From Paenarthrobacter sp. JL.01a (GTDB lineage Bacteria; Actinomycetota; Actinomycetes; Actinomycetales; Micrococcaceae): a stretch of DNA of 64,000 nucleotides. Made by a program: the position numbers and the translations under genes. Shown here piece by piece: positions 15,640 through 23,389 of this stretch; the first letter of the stretch is position 1, and each line of letters starts with the position of its first letter. The DNA lies in contig NZ_CP104877.1 of NCBI RefSeq assembly GCF_025452095.1, positions 4,216,001 to 4,280,000 on the forward strand. Reading direction: 5' to 3'. The notes under the pieces are model-generated. The model was not told the DNA's origin. It did not search any database and worked only from the letters and a program-made list of their open reading frames with translations.

Positions 15640-15699
15640 TTTTTGTACAGCTAACGCTCTTATGAGGCGGTCTTAAGGTCATTAGCTGTACAAAAACTC
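15638..15699. repeat. Intergenic palindrome, family 2, copy 2
   Basis: A 62-bp inverted repeat with AGTTTTTGTACAGCTAA and its complement at the ends; the loop differs from copy 1. It overlaps the stop of the DUF1801 gene (15637-15639) and the stop of the convergent IclR gene (15698-15700), so it fills the whole gap and should act as a two-way terminator. Confidence 0.85.
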
Positions 15700-16495
15700 A
15701 GTGTTTGGCGGAGACGTCTTGGGAGATCGCGTCCGCGGTTGCCACCACTTCGGCGCGAACCGAGTCCAGGTAACCCTCCGGCTGCGCAGCCACTGCCTGG
15801 GCCTGCAGTGACACGTTGATCGCCGCGACGGTGTCGCCGTTGTTGCGGTTGTGCACGGGCGCCGCAATGGACATCAGCCCGAGCTCCAGCTCCTGGTCCA
15901 GCAGGCACCAGCCTTGCGTCCGGACACGTTCGACGGCGGCCCTCAGGTCGGGCGCGCTGGTGACAGTCCGGGGGGTAAGCGGCTTGAGTTCGACCCGTTC
16001 GAGGTAAGCATCGAGCTTGGCCGGCGGCAGGCCTGCCAGCAGGACCCGGCCCATCGAGGTGGAGTAGGCGGGGAAACGGGTGCCCACGGTGATGCCGACA
16101 TTCATGATGCGTTTGGTGGCTACCCGGGCAACGTAGAAGATGTCCTGCCCGTCCAACACCGCAGCCGACGTCGACTCCCCCAGCTTCAGGGACAGCTCCT
16201 CAAGGTGCGGCTGAGCCAACTGCGGCAAAGACAGCGCCGAAAGGTACGAGTAGCCCAGCTGCAGCACCTTGGCCGTGAGCGCAAAGGTCTTGCCGTCGGT
16301 GCGGACGTAGCCGAGCTCCACCAGCGTGTGCAGGAATCGCCTGGCCGTGGCCCGCGTCAGATCCGTGCGGGCCGCGACTTCGCTGAGGGTCATCACCGGG
16401 TTGTTCGCGTCGAACGCCCGGATCACAGCAAGACCCCGCGCCAACGACTGAACGTACTGGTCGCTGGCCTGCGGGGTCGTTGCGGATTCGCTCAT
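15698..16495 (-). CDS. pcaR: IclR-family regulator, PcaR/PcaU-like
   Basis: A 265-residue IclR protein: N-terminal winged helix (about residues 14-75; S-L-A-R-G-L-A-V-I-R-A-F and the T-R-A-T-A-R-R-F-L-H-T-L recognition helix) and a C-terminal GAF-like effector domain (about 85-260). The S-L-A-R-G-L start and the D-Q-E-L-E-L-G-L-M-S-I-A-A-P segment are typical of the PcaR/PcaU/PobR group that senses beta-ketoadipate or protocatechuate. It is the last gene of the pca operon, 24 bases after pcaJ. I chose ATG 16495 because AGGA lies nine bases upstream; TTG 16504 is an alternative. Boxes like known PcaR targets lie at 26261-26306. Confidence 0.8.
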   Translation of the reverse strand: MSESATTPQASDQYVQSLARGLAVIRAFDANNPVMTLSEVAARTDLTRATARRFLHTLVELGYVRTDGKTFALTAKVLQLGYSYLSALSLPQLAQPHLEELSLKLGESTSAAVLDGQDIFYVARVATKRIMNVGITVGTRFPAYSTSMGRVLLAGLPPAKLDAYLERVELKPLTPRTVTSAPDLRAAVERVRTQGWCLLDQELELGLMSIAAPVHNRNNGDTVAAINVSLQAQAVAAQPEGYLDSVRAEVVATADAISQDVSAKH

Positions 16496-16519
16496 GGTTA
16501 CCAATCCTAGTTTGGCGAG

Positions 16520-17188
16520 CTAGGCCCCGGTCTTCAGGGGCAGCGGCACCAGGTCCTGGATTTCCTCGAAGGTGCAGCCGAACGTCTCGCGGACGGTGAC
16601 GCCTTCGGGGCCGGTGAGGAATACGGCTTTGTCGGTGTACACGCGGGTGACGCAGCCGACGCCGGTGAGTGGGTAGGTGCACTGTTCCACCAGCTTTGAG
16701 GCGCCGTCACGGGTCAGCAGGGTCATCATGACGAAGACGTCCTTCGCGCCGGTGGCCAGGTCCATGGCACCTCCGACGGCGGGGATCGCGTCGGGCGCGC
16801 CGGTGTGCCAGTTCGCGAGGTCGCCGGTGGCGGATACCTGGAAGGCGCCGAGCACACAGATGTCCAGGTGCCCGCCGCGCATGATCGCGAACGAGTCGGC
16901 GTGGTGGAAGTAGGAGGCACCGGGCAGTTCGGTGACGGGGATCTTTCCGGCGTTGATCAGGTCGCCGTCAACGGCATCCCCTTCCGCCACCGGGCCCATG
17001 CCGAGCATCCCGTTCTCCGTGTGGAGGGTGATGTTCTGGTCTTCGGTGAGGTAGTTGGACACCAGGGTCGGCTGCCCGATACCCAGGTTCACGAACGAGC
17101 CAGGGGCGATATCGCGGGCCACCAGCTGTGCGAGTGCGTCGCGGCCCAGCGGCGTCTCCGAGGTCTGGATGCTTGTTTGCGTGCCCAT
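16520..17188 (-). CDS. pcaJ: 3-oxoadipate CoA-transferase, beta subunit
   Basis: The 222-residue subunit B of succinyl-CoA:3-oxoadipate CoA-transferase, which moves CoA from succinyl-CoA to beta-ketoadipate. The catalytic glutamate lies in H-T-E-N-G-M-L-G-M-G-P (about residues 56-66), and the G-I-G-x-P-T loop precedes it, as in family I CoA transferases. It starts two bases after the pcaI stop, so translation is coupled. The acetoacetate CoA-transferase family is closely related, but the pca context settles the substrate. Confidence 0.92.
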   Translation of the reverse strand: MGTQTSIQTSETPLGRDALAQLVARDIAPGSFVNLGIGQPTLVSNYLTEDQNITLHTENGMLGMGPVAEGDAVDGDLINAGKIPVTELPGASYFHHADSFAIMRGGHLDICVLGAFQVSATGDLANWHTGAPDAIPAVGGAMDLATGAKDVFVMMTLLTRDGASKLVEQCTYPLTGVGCVTRVYTDKAVFLTGPEGVTVRETFGCTFEEIQDLVPLPLKTGA

Positions 17189-17190
17189 GC

Positions 17191-17895
17191 TCAGGCCACC
17201 TTTCCGTTCGAAGAATTAGCAGTTGCTTCAGAAACAGTGCCAACCCGGACCACCGAATTCACGTAAATCCCCGGAGTCACCACGTTCTCCGGATCCAACG
17301 AACCCGTGGGCACGATCTCGGAAACCTGCACAATGGTGTGTTTTGCCGCGGCAGCCATGATCGGGCCGAAGTTCCGGGCGGTCTTGCGGTACACGAGGTT
17401 GCCCTTGCCGTCGGCCTTCAGCGCCTTGATGAGCGCGACGTCGGCGTGGATCGGCGTCTCGAACACCTGCCATTTCCCGTCGAGGAACCGGGTTTCCTTG
17501 CCCTCGGCCAGCGTGGTGCCGTACCCGGTGGGCGTGAAGAACCCGCCAATACCGGCCCCGGCAGCACGGATCCGTTCGGCCAGGTTGCCCTGCGGAACAA
17601 GCTCCAGCTCGATCTCCCCCGCGTGGTACCTAGCATCAAAATGCCAGGAATCGGACTGCCGCGGGAAGGAACAGATCATCTTCCGCACGCGGCCCTCCTT
17701 GATCAGCAACGCCAAGCCCTGGTCGCCCTGGCCGGCGTTGTTGTTCACCACGGTCAGGTCCTTCGCGCCGCAATCCATGAGCGCATCGATCAGCTCGAAC
17801 GGCTGCCCGGCATTGCCGAACCCGCCGATCATCACCGTGGAACCGTCCTTGATCCCGGCCACGGCCTCGCCAACAGTGTCAATGAAATTCAACAT
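17191..17895 (-). CDS. pcaI: 3-oxoadipate CoA-transferase, alpha subunit
   Basis: The 234-residue subunit A. The signature is G-G-F-G-N-A-G-Q-P-F-E-L-I-D-A-L (about residues 24-39), the alpha-subunit loop that binds CoA, and G-I-G-G-F-F-T-P-T-G-Y-G-T further on. It works as a complex with PcaJ. The pcaF stop at 17901 lies six bases before its ATG, and the Shine-Dalgarno AAGGAG is inside the pcaF coding end. Confidence 0.92.
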   Translation of the reverse strand: MLNFIDTVGEAVAGIKDGSTVMIGGFGNAGQPFELIDALMDCGAKDLTVVNNNAGQGDQGLALLIKEGRVRKMICSFPRQSDSWHFDARYHAGEIELELVPQGNLAERIRAAGAGIGGFFTPTGYGTTLAEGKETRFLDGKWQVFETPIHADVALIKALKADGKGNLVYRKTARNFGPIMAAAAKHTIVQVSEIVPTGSLDPENVVTPGIYVNSVVRVGTVSEATANSSNGKVA

Positions 17896-17900
17896 CGCCC

Positions 17901-19118
17901 TTACGCTCCTTCAATGCCAGAGGTTACGTTTTCAAGCACCACGGCCAGTCCCTGGCCCACTCCGATGCAGATCGCGGCGACACCCCAGCGCTGCCCGGAG
18001 GCCTGCAAGGAACGGGCCAGCGTGCCCAGGATGCGGGTACCGGAGGCACCGAGCGGGTGGCCCATCGCGATCGCACCGCCGTGGCGGTTCACGATCGACG
18101 GGTCGATCCCCCACGCATCAATGCATGCCAGCGACTGCGCGGCGAACGCTTCATTAAGTTCGACGGCGCCAACCTGGTCCCAGCCGATGCCCGCCTTCGC
18201 GAGGGCCTTGTTCGCGGCCTCCACCGGGGCGAACCCGAAGTACTGGGGATCATTGCCGTGCGCGCCGCGGCCGGCGATACGGGCCAGCGGCTCCAGGCCA
18301 AGGATCGAGGAAGCAGCTTCGGAACCGATCCACGCCGCAGAAGCACCGTCGGACAAAGGCGAGGCGTTCCCGGCGGTGACCGTACCGCCGTCGGGCCCTG
18401 AACCTTCGGGACGGAAGACCGTCTTCAACCCGGCAAGCTTCCCAGCCGAAGAGCCGGCACGGATTCCCTCGTCGCGGACCAGCTCCGTCCCCGGAACCGC
18501 CGTAACCAAAGAATCGTAGAAGCCTTCGTTCCACGCGGCGTCGGCCAGGTTGTGCGAATCCGCCGCAAAAGCATCCTGACGCTCACGTGTGATCCCGTAC
18601 TTCTCCCGTAGCCGCTCCGTGGCCTCGCCCAAAGAGATGGTCCAGTCCTTGTTCATCGCCGGGTTCACCAAACGCCATCCCAGCGTGGTCGAAGCCAGGG
18701 TCATGTCGCCGGCGGGGTAGGGCTTGGAGGTCTTCGGCAGCACCCACGGCGCACGAGACATGGATTCGGCGCCGCCCACCAGCATCAGCTCGGCGTCGCC
18801 GGCGTTGATCTGCCGCGATGCGATGATGGCCGCGTCCAAGGACGAACCGCAGAGGCGGTTCACCGTGGTTCCCGGAATCGACACGGGCAGGCCAGCCAGC
18901 AGCGTGGCCATGCGGGCGACGTTGCGGTTTTCTTCGCCGGCGCCGTTGGCGTTGCCGAACACCACCTCGTCGATCCGCTCAACATCCAGCCCGGGCGCCC
19001 GGCGAACGGACTCCCGCACTACGTGAGCCGCGAGATCATCGGGGCGGACAGCAGCAAGCCCTGAGCCGAACTTGCCAAACGGCGTGCGCACGGCATCGTA
19101 CACAAATGCCTGGTTCAT
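17901..19118 (-). CDS. pcaF: 3-oxoadipyl-CoA thiolase
   Basis: A 405-residue thiolase cleaving 3-oxoadipyl-CoA to succinyl-CoA and acetyl-CoA, the last step of the pathway. Visible are the acyl-enzyme Cys in N-R-L-C-G-S-S (about residue 90), the His in G-G-A-I-A-M-G-H-P-L-G-A-S-G (about 360) and the second Cys in A-I-C-I-G-V-G-Q-G (about 390). AAGGAA precedes ATG 19118; a longer reading to 19160 would start inside a palindromic repeat. It is separated from pcaC by that repeat. Confidence 0.92.
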   Translation of the reverse strand: MNQAFVYDAVRTPFGKFGSGLAAVRPDDLAAHVVRESVRRAPGLDVERIDEVVFGNANGAGEENRNVARMATLLAGLPVSIPGTTVNRLCGSSLDAAIIASRQINAGDAELMLVGGAESMSRAPWVLPKTSKPYPAGDMTLASTTLGWRLVNPAMNKDWTISLGEATERLREKYGITRERQDAFAADSHNLADAAWNEGFYDSLVTAVPGTELVRDEGIRAGSSAGKLAGLKTVFRPEGSGPDGGTVTAGNASPLSDGASAAWIGSEAASSILGLEPLARIAGRGAHGNDPQYFGFAPVEAANKALAKAGIGWDQVGAVELNEAFAAQSLACIDAWGIDPSIVNRHGGAIAMGHPLGASGTRILGTLARSLQASGQRWGVAAICIGVGQGLAVVLENVTSGIEGA

Positions 19119-19140
19119 AAGATTTCCTTCGTTTCTTGAT

Positions 19141-19208
19141 ACCCAACTAGGGGACAGCAAACGTCGCTATGAGCCCTCATTGGGACAGGTGCTGTCCCCT
19201 AGTTGGGT
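19141..19208. repeat. Intergenic palindrome, family 1, copy 1 (CCCAACTAGGGGACAGC)
   Basis: Perfect 19-bp arms (ACCCAACTAGGGGACAGCA at 19141-19159 and its complement at 19190-19208). Lies inside the leftward operon between pcaC and pcaF, where a hairpin could stabilise or attenuate mRNA. Other copies: 26322-26389 and 52454-52519. PcaC itself ends in a partial unit (CCCAACTAA). Confidence 0.88.
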
Positions 19209-19217
19209 GAGCGGGGG

Positions 19218-19667
19218 TTAGTTGGGTGAGTTGGCGTCGATTTCCGCGAAGACCTTTTGGGCCGTCTTGAACGCCGAGTTGGCCGACGGGACGCTGCAAT
19301 AGATGGCGGTCTGGAGCAGGATTTCCTTGATCTCGTCCCTGCTCAGGCCGTTGTTGAGGGCAGCCCGGACATGCATGGCCAGCTCCTCCCAGTGACCGTG
19401 CGCCACCAGCGCAGTCAGCGTCACTGCAGAACGCATCTGCCGGCTCAGCCCCGGCCGCGTCCAAATTCCACCCCAGGCGATCCTGGTGATCATGTCCTGG
19501 TAGTCCTCGGTGAAGGAATCCTTTCCGGCGTTGGCGCGGTCCACATGCGCGTCGCCGAGCACTTCGCGGCGGACCACCATGCCGGCGTCGTAGATTTCCT
19601 GCGCGGTAGCCTCGGGCTGGACAGCCCCGTTCCGCTCGGATGAGTTCCGCTCTGAAGACACGCTCAC
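19218..19667 (-). CDS. pcaC: 4-carboxymuconolactone decarboxylase
   Basis: A 149-residue AhpD-like alpha-helical enzyme converting gamma-carboxymuconolactone to beta-ketoadipate enol-lactone. The family pattern R-S-A-V-T-L-T-A-L-V-A-H-G-H-W-E-E-L and N-N-G-L-S-R-D-E-I-K-E-I-L-L-Q is clear. It starts at GTG 19667 with AAGGAG upstream and overlaps pcaD by four bases (GTGA). The last codons and stop read CCCAACTAA, a partial unit of the adjacent repeat. pcaC and pcaD are separate genes here, not the pcaL fusion seen in some actinobacteria. Confidence 0.92.
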   Translation of the reverse strand: MSVSSERNSSERNGAVQPEATAQEIYDAGMVVRREVLGDAHVDRANAGKDSFTEDYQDMITRIAWGGIWTRPGLSRQMRSAVTLTALVAHGHWEELAMHVRAALNNGLSRDEIKEILLQTAIYCSVPSANSAFKTAQKVFAEIDANSPN

Positions 19668-20467
19668 AGTCCGTTCTCCTTCATGAAGTTCCGCATCAAA
19701 CCAGCCACGACGGCGGGTGCCTCGGCAGGCGCGAGGTGGCCCACGCCGTCGAGCGCTTCCGCCACCGCGAACGTGCCGCCCGCCCGGACACCCGAGACAA
19801 TCTTCTCGGCGACCGACGGCGGCGCAACAGTATCCTCGACGCCGGCAATCGCCTGTGTGGGGACGGTGATACTGCCGAGCTGCTCGCGGACGTCGAGCGC
19901 GGCGAGGGCCTCGCAGCAGAACGAGTAGCTGAAGCGGTCGGCGTCACGGAGCGCGTGCAGGAGGCGGCTGCTGATTTCGGGCTGACGGTCCATGAACCCC
20001 TTCGCGAACCACCGTTCGGCCGAACCCTGGATCATCACCGGCGTGCCCAGCTTCCGCACCGTCTCCGCCCGCTCGAGCCACCCTTCCGGGGTGCCAAGCT
20101 TGGCGCCGCTGCACTGCACGGACAGGCTGCGGAGTCGGTCGCCGTGCTTGATGCCGAGCTGCAGGCCTGTGGCCCCGCCCAGCGATACGCCCGCGTAATG
20201 GAATCTTGCGCCGGGGACCACGGAGTCGACAAGATCGACGACGGCGTCCGCCAGTTCCGCGACATCGAAACCTTCCGTGGCGGCCGGCGAGATGCCGTGG
20301 CCGGGCAGGTCCCAGCCGATGACGTCGTACTCGTCGCCGAGGAGGGCGGCGGTTTCGGTCCAGAGCACCGTGGAGGTACCCAGCGACGGGCCCACCACCA
20401 GAAGCGGCTTGGCTCCGAGTTCGCGCTGCGGGGACAGCAGCACAGCCTTGACGGTTGGCTTAGCCAC
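19664..20467 (-). CDS. pcaD: 3-oxoadipate enol-lactonase
   Basis: A 267-residue alpha/beta hydrolase that opens the enol-lactone to beta-ketoadipate. The nucleophile elbow is A-G-V-S-L-G-G-A-T-G (Ser about residue 98), the oxyanion region precedes it, and the catalytic His is in G-V-G-H-L-A-P-A (about 247). GTG 20467 with GGGAG upstream overlaps the pcaB stop by eight bases; a longer reading lies wholly inside pcaB. Confidence 0.92.
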   Translation of the reverse strand: MAKPTVKAVLLSPQRELGAKPLLVVGPSLGTSTVLWTETAALLGDEYDVIGWDLPGHGISPAATEGFDVAELADAVVDLVDSVVPGARFHYAGVSLGGATGLQLGIKHGDRLRSLSVQCSGAKLGTPEGWLERAETVRKLGTPVMIQGSAERWFAKGFMDRQPEISSRLLHALRDADRFSYSFCCEALAALDVREQLGSITVPTQAIAGVEDTVAPPSVAEKIVSGVRAGGTFAVAEALDGVGHLAPAEAPAVVAGLMRNFMKENGL

Positions 20468-21878
20468 GAGGGGCTCCCTTCGTTGAAGCGGTGAATTCGG
20501 GGTACGCGGCGAGGATACGGCGACGGATTTCGGCGGCCTCACCAAGGTAGCTGGCGGGGTCCAGCAGGGCGTCCAGCGCCGCGTCGGTCAGCTTGTCCGA
20601 GGGGACAGCTTCCCGGAGGAGCTTTCGGTACGTGTCCGCCTGCTGGGTTGCGGGAGCTTGGAACGTTTCGTCGACGACGGCCTGCAGCTTCTGCTTTCCG
20701 TCCTCACCGAGGAGAGGTGTGACGGCGGCCGACACACCTTCGCTGAGGAGCAGCGGCCCCGAGATCTCCAGGTTCCGGCGCATGGCTTCGGGGAACACCC
20801 GGAGGCCTTCGCTGAGTTCCCGGAGTTGGAGCGCGGCACCCAGAGCCAACGCCAGCAGCCGACGCAATGCGGGCCACTCCGTGTGCCAGGCACCATCGGG
20901 CCGCTCGTCGTTGAAGGTGCCGGCGGCCGAGTGGAGCTGGGAAGCAAGAGCCGGTGCCTGGAGTGCCGCACTGCGGATGAGCACGGACAGAACGGGGTTC
21001 TGCTTCTGCGGCATGGCCGAGGAAACCCCGCGTCCGACAGCCAAGGGTTCCCCGAGTTCGCCAACTTCCGGGCGGCTCAGGAACACCAGGTCCGCGGCGA
21101 TCTTGCCGAAGGCATCCAGCAGGGATGCCAGGGAATCGCCCAGGGACGTGACGGCCAGTCGGTTGGTGTGCCAGGGTGCCGGAGCGGGGGTCAGGCCAAG
21201 CTTCAGGGCCAGTGCATCCGCCAGCGTGAACGGCGTGGAGTCAGAGCCTGCAGTCAGTTTGGACCCGGAGGCCAACGTTCCGCTGGCACCGCCGAACTGG
21301 ACCGGCAACTCAACTGACTCCAGACGCGCGGCAGAAGCAGCCACTCCTTGGAACCATTGCGCGGCCTTGAGCCCGAAGGTGTACGGAAGGGCATGCTGCG
21401 TCAGGCTCCTGCCCACGCACAGCGTGTCCGCATGCTGTTCGGCCAAGCCGGTGAGCGCCGTCGTCGTGCCCTTTACCTCAGTGAGCAACGCCGAAAGGGT
21501 GCGGCTGGCCAGGAGCATGAGCGCGGAGTCAAGCACGTCTTGGCTGGTCAGGGAGGTGTGGACGGCTTTCGCGGCGCCCCCGCCCGTGATGTCCAGGACT
21601 TTGACGCGGGCGCGGAGTTCAACGAGCAGCGGGATCACCGGGTTGGCGCCGCCTTGGGCGCGTTCGGCGATGACGGCGAGGTCGTAGTGACCGGGGTCGG
21701 CGGCTTCGGCCACCACAGCGGCAGCCCCTTGGGGGGCCAGCCCGGCTTCCTCGAGGACGGCTGCCCAGGCGGCTTCGACGTCGAGGATCGCCGCGATCAC
21801 GGCACGGTCGCCCGTCAGTGCGGTCACCGCAGGTGAGGCAGTAACGGGGCTGAGGAGGCCGAAGTCGCCGTCGGTCAT
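20460..21878 (-). CDS. pcaB: 3-carboxy-cis,cis-muconate cycloisomerase
   Basis: A 472-residue member of the fumarase/aspartase superfamily that lactonises beta-carboxymuconate. Superfamily motifs are T-S-Q-D-V-L-D-S-A (about 110-118) and the signature loop S-S-A-M-P-Q-K-Q-N-P-V (about 283-293). ATG 21878 overlaps the pcaG stop (ATGA). Length is that of actinobacterial PcaB proteins. Confidence 0.92.
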   Translation of the reverse strand: MTDGDFGLLSPVTASPAVTALTGDRAVIAAILDVEAAWAAVLEEAGLAPQGAAAVVAEAADPGHYDLAVIAERAQGGANPVIPLLVELRARVKVLDITGGGAAKAVHTSLTSQDVLDSALMLLASRTLSALLTEVKGTTTALTGLAEQHADTLCVGRSLTQHALPYTFGLKAAQWFQGVAASAARLESVELPVQFGGASGTLASGSKLTAGSDSTPFTLADALALKLGLTPAPAPWHTNRLAVTSLGDSLASLLDAFGKIAADLVFLSRPEVGELGEPLAVGRGVSSAMPQKQNPVLSVLIRSAALQAPALASQLHSAAGTFNDERPDGAWHTEWPALRRLLALALGAALQLRELSEGLRVFPEAMRRNLEISGPLLLSEGVSAAVTPLLGEDGKQKLQAVVDETFQAPATQQADTYRKLLREAVPSDKLTDAALDALLDPASYLGEAAEIRRRILAAYPEFTASTKGAPRG

Positions 21879-22474
21879 GATGCTGCCGACTCCTCGGAAG
21901 CAAGGTCGAGCGAACCGTCCTGCTGGAAGTCCAGGAACACGGTCTCGTCCTGACCCTGGAGGCGGATGTCCCAGGTGAGTCCGCCGTCGGGATCGCGGCG
22001 TGCGATCAGGGTCTTGCGGCGCTCGGGGTCGAGGGAGCTGAGCAAAGGATCGTTGGCCAGCGCTTCCTCGTTTTCGGGCAGGTACACGCGGGTGAAGAGG
22101 CGGTTCATGAGGCCACGGGCGAAGACTGCCACGGAGATGAACGGCGCCGCTCCAGCCTTGAGCGGTCCCGGGTTCACCGTGGTGAAGGTGTAGACGCCCG
22201 AGTTGCCAACGGCGCCACGGCCCCAACCGGTGAAGGTGTATCCATCGCGGACCAGGGAGCCGGTGCGCTGGACGATGTTGCCCTCGGAGTCCGGCTGCCA
22301 GATTTCCAGGATCGCGTCCGGGATGGTGTGGCCCGCGCCGTCGTACACCGTGCCCTGGAGGCGGATGCTGCCGGGGCTGCCCGGCGCCAGGAGCTCGTTG
22401 TCCTTGTTAAAGGGGAGGGCGTAGCCGTAGAAGGGTCCGACGGTCTGGCCCGGTGTGGGTGTCAGCTTGCTCAT
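21875..22474 (-). CDS. pcaG: Protocatechuate 3,4-dioxygenase, alpha subunit
   Basis: A 199-residue subunit of the intradiol dioxygenase. It starts with P-T-P-G-Q-T-V-G-P-F-Y-G-Y, the usual alpha-chain N-terminus, and has the intradiol beta-sandwich (D-A-I-L-E-I-W-Q-P-D, F-T-T-V-N-P-G). The iron ligands reside in PcaH; alpha chains lack the full set, as here. GAGGAG within the pcaH end serves as Shine-Dalgarno; four bases separate the genes. Confidence 0.93.
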   Translation of the reverse strand: MSKLTPTPGQTVGPFYGYALPFNKDNELLAPGSPGSIRLQGTVYDGAGHTIPDAILEIWQPDSEGNIVQRTGSLVRDGYTFTGWGRGAVGNSGVYTFTTVNPGPLKAGAAPFISVAVFARGLMNRLFTRVYLPENEEALANDPLLSSLDPERRKTLIARRDPDGGLTWDIRLQGQDETVFLDFQQDGSLDLASEESAAS

Positions 22475-22478
22475 GTGC

Positions 22479-23348
22479 TTACTCCTCGTCCCCGGCGTCG
22501 CCGAATGCTTCGTTCTCGGTCCAGGTCCGCTTGGAACCGGTCAGGATGATGTCCCACTTGTAGCCGAGGGCCCATTCGGGGCTGGTCAGCTCGTGGTCGT
22601 ACTGCGCCACCAGGCGGTCGCGGGCGTCCTGGTCCACGATCGACTGGTAGATGGGGTCCAGCGGGAAGAGCTGGTCGCCCGGGAAGTACATCTGGGTGAC
22701 GATGCGCTGGGTGAACTCCGAGCCGAACATGGAGAAGTGGATGTGGGCCGGGCGCCAGGCGTTGAGGTGGTTCTTCCACGGATACGCGCCGGGCTTGATG
22801 GTGGTGAAGGAGTAGGAGCCGTCGGCGCCCGTGATGCAGCGTCCGACGCCGGTGAAGTTCGGGTCGAGCGGTGCGGGGTGCTGGTCGCGCTTGTGGATGT
22901 ACCGGCCGGAAGCGTTTGCCTGCCAGATTTCCACGAGCTGCCCCGCAACCGGACGACCGTCGCCGTCGAGGACGCGCCCGGAGACGATGATGCGCTCACC
23001 CTGGGGCTCGCCGTTGTGCTGTATGGTGAGGTCCGATTCCAGCGCGTGCACGTCCTGGTGCCCGAATGCCGGCGAGTAGAGCTCGATGGTTTCCGGGTCC
23101 GCGTGGTGCAGGCTCTTGGTGGGGTGGCGCAGGATGGAGCTGCGGTAGGGCGCGTAGTCCAGGCGCGGCATGGTTTCCGGTGCCTTGCCGTTCTTCAGTG
23201 CCTCGGCATAACGGTCGCCGATCTCCTTGATCTCTGCGCTGAGGTCCGCCTGCGTTTCCACTTTCTTGGACTCATGCGCGGCGTGCGGCTCAGCTGGCGG
23301 CACGAGTTCCTCGGATTCGAGAGCTTGTGCGGTGTTGTCTTGCGGCAC
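22479..23348 (-). CDS. pcaH: Protocatechuate 3,4-dioxygenase, beta subunit
   Basis: The 289-residue catalytic subunit with the non-heme Fe(III) site. The four ligands are visible: Tyr150 (S-G-R-Y-I-H), Tyr189 (G-A-Y-P-W-K), His202 and His204 (P-A-H-I-H-F). The N-terminal extension of about 45 residues is Glu/Lys rich. GTG 23348 has AAAGGAG upstream. It catalyses ring opening of protocatechuate to beta-carboxy-cis,cis-muconate. It lies 41 bases after the dehydroshikimate dehydratase that produces protocatechuate. Confidence 0.94.
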   Translation of the reverse strand: MPQDNTAQALESEELVPPAEPHAAHESKKVETQADLSAEIKEIGDRYAEALKNGKAPETMPRLDYAPYRSSILRHPTKSLHHADPETIELYSPAFGHQDVHALESDLTIQHNGEPQGERIIVSGRVLDGDGRPVAGQLVEIWQANASGRYIHKRDQHPAPLDPNFTGVGRCITGADGSYSFTTIKPGAYPWKNHLNAWRPAHIHFSMFGSEFTQRIVTQMYFPGDQLFPLDPIYQSIVDQDARDRLVAQYDHELTSPEWALGYKWDIILTGSKRTWTENEAFGDAGDEE

Positions 23349-23389
23349 AACCGGCTCCTTTCTATGGATTCTTCTTCTGGATCGGGCGG

